Source: an uncultured Akkermansia sp.
GTDB taxonomy: Bacteria; Verrucomicrobiota; Verrucomicrobiia; Verrucomicrobiales; Akkermansiaceae
Direction: 5' to 3'
Assembly: GCA_947585525.1 (NCBI GenBank)
Contig: CANPXA010000057.1
Span: 1-9,270 of the forward strand
Length of the DNA stretch: 9,270 nucleotides
Position 1 is the stretch's first letter. Every line of letters begins with the position of its first letter. This document shows, in pieces, positions 5,190-9,270 of the stretch. The translations under genes were made by a program, and so were the position numbers. The notes beneath the pieces are model-generated. The model saw only the letters and a list, made by a program, of their open reading frames with translations. It did not search any database and had not been told where the DNA came from.

Positions 5190-6387
5190 ATATCTGTACA
5201 TCGATGGTTCATGCGGCATCAGCGGCGATATGGTGGTGGCGGCGCTGCTGGGGTTGGGAGCAAGCCGCGAGAAATTGGACGCTGCGTTGCAGAGTTTGCG
5301 TCCATACGGCGAATTTTCATATGCCATCACACGCGGAAGTTCATACAGTATCGCCGGTTGTGACTTCACCGTGAAGCTGTCGCGTGAGGAAAAACCGCAC
5401 GAGGAACATTACCATCATCACCACAACCATCGCCATTTCAGTGAAGTGCTGGATATCCTCCAACATGTTGAGATGAGTGAGAGAGCTCGTGCGTTGGCTG
5501 AGAGAATTTTCCGCCTTGTGGCGGAGGCCGAGGCTCGGGCGCACGGGTGTTCACCTGATGAGGTGCACTTCCACGAAGTGGGCGCGATGGATTCGTTGGC
5601 AGATGTCGTCGGCGCCGCCGTGTTGGCGGATGATCTAGGCGTGGAAGGGTGTGTGGTGACATCGTTGAGCGAGGGACACGGAACCGTGATGTGTCAACAC
5701 GGCGAGCTGCCGGTTCCGGTACCCGCAGTGTTGCACCTAGCAGAAGCGAGCGGCATTCCGCTCCATCGCAGCGACACACTCGGTGAGATGGTGACCCCCA
5801 CCGGCATTGCTATAGCTGCCGCCCTACGCACGCAAACGCAACTTCCGGAGACCTACCGAGTGTTGTGCAGTGGAGTGGGGCTCGGCAAGCGCGATTTCGG
5901 ACGTGCGAACTTTTTACGTCTCCAGCTTATCGAGGACGTTGCGCCGGCGGGTCAGGTGTATGAACTGGCGGCGAACATTGACGATTCTACTCCGGAGGAA
6001 CTGGGCTTCCTCGTGGAGATGCTCTTCCGCGTGGGAGTGCTGGACGCATGGTATACACCGTGCGTGATGAAAAAGGGAAGACCGGCGGTCGTGCTGGGAG
6101 CTTTGGTTGAGGGGGAGAAGTTAGAGGCGGTGCAGGTCTGCATCCTGCGGCACAGCAGCAGTATCGGTCTGCGTTATCGAGCCGTGCAGCGCATCACGAT
6201 GCAGAGAGAGATTCTCAACGTTCAGCTGCCGTACGGCGGGGTGCGAGTGAAGCGTGCGAGGCTCGGTGATATCATGCACTGTGCACCTGAGTACGAGTCC
6301 ATGAAAGCTCTCGCACTCGCGACCGGACGCAGCCTGCGCAGTATTCGTGATGATGTTGCCGCTCGTCTCACCTTATCGGACTCATGA
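5182..6387 (+). CDS. larC: Nickel-pincer cofactor biosynthesis nickel insertase LarC
   Basis: LarC inserts nickel into the dithiocarboxylated pyridinium mononucleotide in a CTP-dependent cyclometallation, the last step of NPN synthesis. The 401 residues cover both halves of the protein. The N-half has YIDGSCGISGDM (6-17), a His-rich metal loop with H73, H76, H78-81, H83 and H85, FHEVGAMDSLADVVGA (130-145), HGELPVPVPAVL (173-184) and GEMVTPTG (201-208). The C-half has NIDDSTPEELG (265-275), CVMKKGRPA (294-302), SSSIGLR (325-331) and CAPEYESM (367-374). In L. plantarum the two halves are joined by programmed ribosomal frameshifting; here they form one uninterrupted frame. The ATG at 5182 starts exactly at the conserved N-terminus, although the frame is open upstream. 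It overlaps larB by 8 nt, and its TGA overlaps larE in ATGA, so coupled translation is likely. Confidence 0.95.
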   Translation: MSKYLYIDGSCGISGDMVVAALLGLGASREKLDAALQSLRPYGEFSYAITRGSSYSIAGCDFTVKLSREEKPHEEHYHHHHNHRHFSEVLDILQHVEMSERARALAERIFRLVAEAEARAHGCSPDEVHFHEVGAMDSLADVVGAAVLADDLGVEGCVVTSLSEGHGTVMCQHGELPVPVPAVLHLAEASGIPLHRSDTLGEMVTPTGIAIAAALRTQTQLPETYRVLCSGVGLGKRDFGRANFLRLQLIEDVAPAGQVYELAANIDDSTPEELGFLVEMLFRVGVLDAWYTPCVMKKGRPAVVLGALVEGEKLEAVQVCILRHSSSIGLRYRAVQRITMQREILNVQLPYGGVRVKRARLGDIMHCAPEYESMKALALATGRSLRSIRDDVAARLTLSDS

Positions 6388-7226
6388 AACGACGACTCCT
6401 CCATTATCTGCGGGAACACAGTGAGAGTGGCGTGGCGCTGGCGTACTCCGGCGGGGTAGATAGCGCGCTGCTATTGGAGGCGTTGCGCCGGGCGAGCGAG
6501 GAAGCAAAATTCAAGTGGGCGGCTTTTTATTTTGCGACTCCTCTGCAGTCAGCTCGAGAGGAAGAGGAAGCCGTTCTGGAAGCGGCAAAGTCCGGCTCGG
6601 AAGTCCACGTGATACGCCTGAACCCTTTGCAGAGCGTGCCGACAATGCAAAAGAACCCTCCGGAGCGTTGCCTTCTCTGCAAGCGTTTTCTCTTTACGGA
6701 ACTGGCGAACCGGGCCAATGAATTCGGTCTGAAGGTGCTCATGGATGGTACGAATAGCGATGATCTCCAAAGTTTTCGTCCGGGGTTGCGTGCGCTGCAG
6801 GAGCTCGGCGTGCTTTCACCACTGGCCGCTGTCGGTATGGGCAAGCAGGATGTGCGTGAGCTGGCGGCGGAATGGAACCTGCGAGCGGCGCGGAAACCGT
6901 CCGTCCCCTGTCTCGCAACGCGGTTTGAGTACGGTGCGGAATTGACGGAGCAGAAGCTGGCACGTGTGGCGGCGGGAGAGGAACGGTTGCGTGAGATGTT
7001 CCCGGGAGTGGGGTTGCGGTTGCGGGTGCATGGGGAAGGAATGGCACGCATCGAGGTGGAGAGAGAAAGTCTGGTTCACGCCGTGGAGAGAGCGGATGAG
7101 ATAGCTCGGACTCTGCGTTCACTGGGATTTTGCTACGTAACGCTTGACTTGGAGGCGTTGCGCTCCGGCAGCATGGATTCCGCGCTTTTCTCACAGAAGA
7201 CAGAAAACAATGGACACGACACTTAA
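6384..7226 (+). CDS. larE: ATP-dependent sulfur transferase LarE, three-cysteine type
   Basis: LarE adenylates the LarB product and converts its carboxylates to thiocarboxylates. The PP-loop ATP site is Y21-SGGVDS (22-27). RCLLCK (C96, C99), DGTNSDD (121-127), FRPGLRALQELGVLSPL (131-147) and KPSVPCLATR (171-180, C176) follow in family order. C176 matches the sacrificial Cys176 of L. plantarum LarE, and the CxxC at 96-99 gives the three-cysteine set known in Fe-S-dependent LarE such as that of Thermotoga. This version therefore probably binds a [4Fe-4S] cluster and acts catalytically instead of destroying its own cysteine. The length of 280 aa is normal. The ATG shares bases with the larC stop (ATGA), and the end overlaps the transporter start by 17 nt. 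No Shine-Dalgarno is present. Confidence 0.95.
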   Translation: MKRRLLHYLREHSESGVALAYSGGVDSALLLEALRRASEEAKFKWAAFYFATPLQSAREEEEAVLEAAKSGSEVHVIRLNPLQSVPTMQKNPPERCLLCKRFLFTELANRANEFGLKVLMDGTNSDDLQSFRPGLRALQELGVLSPLAAVGMGKQDVRELAAEWNLRAARKPSVPCLATRFEYGAELTEQKLARVAAGEERLREMFPGVGLRLRVHGEGMARIEVERESLVHAVERADEIARTLRSLGFCYVTLDLEALRSGSMDSALFSQKTENNGHDT

Positions 7227-7872
7227 CATTTTGCTGGGGCTTGCCATGGGGGATGCTGTGCTGCATACACTTGCGGGACCGGACCACTATCTACCCTTTG
7301 TGATGATAGCGAGAAGTCGAGGGTATAGCACACTGCGCGCACTTGGATGGACCTTTGTGTGCGGCATCGGACACGTGGGCAGCGCGCTTATCATAGCCTT
7401 GCTTTTTATGTACGCCTCCAACCTCATCAGTGAGACGGATATGGAGTGGCTCAACGAGAACCGCGGGAATCTTGCCGCTTGGGCGCTCATCGGCTTCGGC
7501 GCCGCCTACTTCATCTACGCCCTGCGTCGTAACTGGCTCAGCCATCACCACGGACATGAACACGGACATAACCTCCTGGGAACGCAGAACAAAAATATAA
7601 CTCCTTGGATCATCTTCATCATCTTTGTGCTCGGCCCCTGCGAGGCTCTCTTACCCATCCTGGCGCCGGCGGCGGCCCTTGGAAGCGGAGCTGTCGCTCT
7701 CGTTACGATCGTATTCAGCATCTGCACGATCGCGACGATGATGATCGCTGTGGCGCTCGGTATCAAGGGTCTTTCACTTCTGCGGTTTGATTGGTTGGAA
7801 CGCCACAGCGCCGAGGTCGCCGGCATCACCATCATGCTCTGCGGCATCGCCATTGCTTTCCTTGGATTGTAA
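7210..7872 (+). CDS. Membrane metal transporter, probable nickel permease (NicO/UreH-like)
   Basis: The 220-residue integral membrane protein has about six hydrophobic segments (roughly 5-20, 43-70, 87-105, 131-150, 158-182 and 202-220). Helix 1 carries H19-TLAG-P-D25-H26, a variant of the His-x4-Asp-His signature of nickel/cobalt permeases with one extra residue. GIGHVGS (52-58) and LGPCEALLP (141-149) are further family-type motifs. A cytosolic His-rich loop (HHHGHEHGHN, 112-121) is a likely metal-binding site. The fold class is shared by NicO/RcnA, UreH-like and TauE/SafE proteins, so substrate and direction cannot be read from sequence alone. As last gene of a larBCE operon, overlapping larE by 17 nt, nickel supply for LarC is the best inference. 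The ATG at 7210 is preferred over an earlier frame opening because it starts right at the first helix. Confidence 0.8.
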   Translation: MDTTLNILLGLAMGDAVLHTLAGPDHYLPFVMIARSRGYSTLRALGWTFVCGIGHVGSALIIALLFMYASNLISETDMEWLNENRGNLAAWALIGFGAAYFIYALRRNWLSHHHGHEHGHNLLGTQNKNITPWIIFIIFVLGPCEALLPILAPAAALGSGAVALVTIVFSICTIATMMIAVALGIKGLSLLRFDWLERHSAEVAGITIMLCGIAIAFLGL

Positions 7873-7892
7873 AGGAGCGGATAGATATCTAC

Positions 7893-7924
7893 AAAAAAGG
7901 AGAACCCATACGCAGGGTTCCCCT
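7893..7924 (-). terminator. Rho-independent terminator of rplU-rpmA
   Basis: On the minus strand GGGGAACCC, a 7-nt loop and GGGTTCTCC form a stem with one mismatch, directly followed by TTTTTT. It lies 26 nt past the rpmA stop and 20 nt past the convergent transporter stop. In the + direction the stem is followed only by a mixed CTTCTT, so stopping there would be weaker, but the hairpin may serve both operons. Confidence 0.8.
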
Positions 7925-7950
7925 TCTTGATTCGGAACGGAGTTGATCGT

Positions 7951-8211
7951 TCAGACCTCCGTAGCAACCTCCGGCGCCACATTGACGCGGCGTCCTTCAC
8001 GGTCGAAAAACACGCGTCCATCCACCAACGAAAAAATCGTATAATCGCGTCCCATTCCGACTCCTTTGCCGGGGTGGAACTTGGTGCCGCGTTGACGTAC
8101 AATGATGTTGCCGGCGATGACGGATTGCCCGCCGAATTTTTTCACGCCGAGGCGCTTGCTGCGCGAGTCGCGCCCGTTGCGTACAGAACCTTGACCTTTT
8201 TTATGTGCCAT
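7951..8211 (-). CDS. rpmA: 50S ribosomal protein L27
   Basis: L27 sits at the peptidyl transferase centre of the large ribosomal subunit, with its flexible N-terminus reaching the tRNA ends. The 86 residues begin MAHKKGQGSVRNGRDS and continue with KRLGVKKFGGQ and IVRQRGTKFHPG, then VGMGRDYTIFSL and GRVFF, all canonical. There is no cleavable N-terminal extension of the Firmicutes type. It follows rplU by 28 nt and shares its promoter; a strong terminator lies just downstream. No Shine-Dalgarno precedes the ATG. Confidence 0.97.
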   Translation of the reverse strand: MAHKKGQGSVRNGRDSRSKRLGVKKFGGQSVIAGNIIVRQRGTKFHPGKGVGMGRDYTIFSLVDGRVFFDREGRRVNVAPEVATEV

Positions 8212-8239
8212 GACTAGTAAGTGAGAAACTTGTTAATAA

Positions 8240-8560
8240 TTAGGCGTTGATAGCAGTGATTTTTACCTTGGTGAGAGCGGCGCGGAACCCCTTCTTTTTG
8301 TGGAAACCCTTGCGGCGCTTGAACTTAAACGCGATGCCTTTGGGACCACGTGCCTCGGCTTGAAGCACCTGCGCCTTCACGCTCGCACCTTCTACCACCG
8401 GGGCGCCCACTTTCGTGTGTTCCCCGTCTTCTACCAGCAACACGTGATCAAAGGTAGCCTCCCCTTCGTCTTTCATGTCAGGAAGACGATCCACTTCCAC
8501 CACATCACCCACGGTTACCCGGTACTGTTTGCTCCCGGATGCAAAAACTGCGTATGCCAT
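8240..8560 (-). CDS. rplU: 50S ribosomal protein L21
   Basis: L21 binds 23S rRNA in the large subunit. The 106 residues start MAYAVFASGSKQYRV and show VGDVVEVDRLP, VLLVEDGEHTKVGAP and the basic KFKRRKGFHKKKGFR block with the TKVKITAI ending, all typical of the family and of normal length. It is first in the usual rplU-rpmA pair, with a consensus promoter 46 nt upstream. The leader is AT-rich and has no Shine-Dalgarno. Confidence 0.97.
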   Translation of the reverse strand: MAYAVFASGSKQYRVTVGDVVEVDRLPDMKDEGEATFDHVLLVEDGEHTKVGAPVVEGASVKAQVLQAEARGPKGIAFKFKRRKGFHKKKGFRAALTKVKITAINA

Positions 8561-8605
8561 AATTTTTCTAATTTTTTAATTGCACCCGCGCGAACGGGCT
8601 GGCAC

Positions 8606-8633
8606 ATTATATCTGTGCTGAGTTCTTTGGCAA
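8606..8633 (-). promoter_or_regulatory. Strong sigma70-like promoter of rplU-rpmA
   Basis: Read on the minus strand, TTGCCA (8633-8628) and a perfect TATAAT (8611-8606) are separated by 16 nt. The start would be near 8599, giving a leader of about 39 nt. A perfect -10 suits a highly expressed ribosomal operon. Confidence 0.8.
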
Positions 8634-8660
8634 GTAAAATTTATCACATTTCTCCCGAAA

Positions 8661-9107
8661 ATGAAAAAAATTTTTTCTCCTCACAACTGGGAAATCAAGA
8701 ATGAAGAGCAGATGCGACAGCTGGGATATGCTCTTTCTCAATCACTTGAAGCGGGAGATGTGCTCGGTCTCGTGGGAGAACTCGGAGCCGGTAAAACCCG
8801 GCTCGTGCAGGGCGTCCTCCAAGGGCTTGGGTCGGAAATTCCTGCCGTGAGTCCCACGTTTGCCCTCGTTCAAGAGCACCCGGATGCCTCCTTGCCGACT
8901 GCCCACTTTGATTTTTACCGCTTGCGCTCTACGGATGATGCTCTCAGTATGGGATGGCAGGACTACCTGCACAGTGGGATGGTTCTGTTGGTTGAGTGGG
9001 CGGATCGCTTTGATGGCTCTCTCATGCCCCCGGGAACTGTCTGGGTGGTCATCACGGGTTCGGGTGAGGAGGTACGCCGCGTGAAGATAAAGATGGAAGG
9101 CTGTTGA
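8661..9107 (+). CDS. tsaE: tRNA threonylcarbamoyladenosine biosynthesis ATPase TsaE
   Basis: TsaE is the small ATPase that works with TsaB and TsaD to complete the t6A37 modification on tRNAs reading ANN codons. The 148 residues are full length for the family. The Walker A motif G39-ELGAGKT46 sits after DVLGLVG. SPTF (64-67), H82-F-D84-F-Y86-R and LVEWADRF (110-117) are the other hallmark motifs. It is transcribed divergently from rplU across a 100-nt gap. I see no good + strand promoter there, although the ATG has an A-rich context. tsaB and tsaD are not in the window. Confidence 0.95.
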   Translation: MKKIFSPHNWEIKNEEQMRQLGYALSQSLEAGDVLGLVGELGAGKTRLVQGVLQGLGSEIPAVSPTFALVQEHPDASLPTAHFDFYRLRSTDDALSMGWQDYLHSGMVLLVEWADRFDGSLMPPGTVWVVITGSGEEVRRVKIKMEGC

Positions 9108-9209
9108 CGGGTACAGCGGGTGGCATGGCGTTCGCTATGCTCGTAGGTCGTCGCTCTTCCATTCCATCCGTTTCATGGGAGGGAACGGTCGGAGAAGATG
9201 AAGAGAGGG

Positions 9210-9269
9210 TTATTCAGCCGAGTAGTTGATACGCACGGGGACCTGCTCGACACGGAGACCAGCTGCAGT
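9210..9269 (-). CDS. Possible C-terminal end of a minus-strand gene (partial)
   Basis: Reading leftward from the right edge, one frame gives 19 residues (TAAGLRVEQVPVRINYSAE) ending at TAA (9212-9210). The alternating hydrophobic pattern VEQVPVRINYS looks like a terminal beta strand, as in TonB-type or outer-membrane proteins, and C/G-ending codons fit local usage. Nineteen residues cannot identify a family, and a chance frame is possible. It would converge on tsaE, with a 102-nt gap that holds only a weak CCGTT/AACGG inverted repeat. Confidence 0.3.
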   Translation of the reverse strand, partial: TAAGLRVEQVPVRINYSAE

Positions 9270-9270
9270 G

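Noticed and set aside
4749..5369. 206-codon open frame on the minus strand
   Set aside because: It is antisense to larB and larC, which are both identified by motifs; no independent support.
6739..7287. 182-codon open frame on the minus strand
   Set aside because: It lies antisense to larE and the start of the transporter and is rich in Pro/Arg/His of the kind produced by shadows of GC-rich genes.

Overview
The window is a ~9.3 kb piece of a bacterial chromosome with about 55% GC by eye, tightly packed genes and no mobile element, rRNA or tRNA that I can recognise. Its core is a nickel-pincer nucleotide (NPN) cofactor cassette: larB, larC, larE and a small His-rich metal transporter, all on the + strand with overlapping ends (4503-7872). 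A secreted DUF362 protein (3164-4156) lies just upstream. The flanks carry housekeeping genes: nagA and an E2-like protein with a peripheral subunit-binding domain on the left, and rplU-rpmA (minus strand) divergent from tsaE (plus strand) on the right.

The lineage cannot be fixed from the sequence. No identified gene has a convincing Shine-Dalgarno sequence, promoters look sigma70-like, and one protein has a Sec signal peptide. This would fit a Gram-negative group with low Shine-Dalgarno use; a Verrucomicrobiota/PVC-type gut or anaerobic bacterium is my guess at low confidence.

Layout: 3-158 end of a membrane protein; 155-265 a coupled small ORF; 266-673 intergenic with a terminator-like hairpin and the nagA promoter; 674-1816 nagA; 1856-2602 E2-like pseudoenzyme; 2603-3163 a hairpin-rich gap; 3164-4156 DUF362 protein; 4157-4502 a regulatory-looking gap with a heptamer repeat, an 11-bp direct repeat, an imperfect stem-loop and the lar promoter; 4503-7872 larB-larC-larE-transporter; 7893-7924 minus-strand terminator; 7951-8560 rpmA and rplU; 8661-9107 tsaE; 9210-9269 a possible gene end on the minus strand.

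How it works together: the transporter would bring in nickel. LarB makes the carboxylated and hydrolysed pyridinium precursor from NaAD, LarE (here a three-cysteine, probably Fe-S type) adds sulfur, and LarC (here one uninterrupted ORF) inserts nickel using CTP. No larA (lactate racemase family) client gene is present. The DUF362 protein in its place carries an H-x9-K block with a GFGG core that matches the spacing of the LarA His174/Lys184 cofactor-binding block as I recall it. This raises the possibility that DUF362 is a distant LarA relative or a new NPN client. That is the most interesting hypothesis in the window. Its Sec-type signal peptide is a real difficulty for it.
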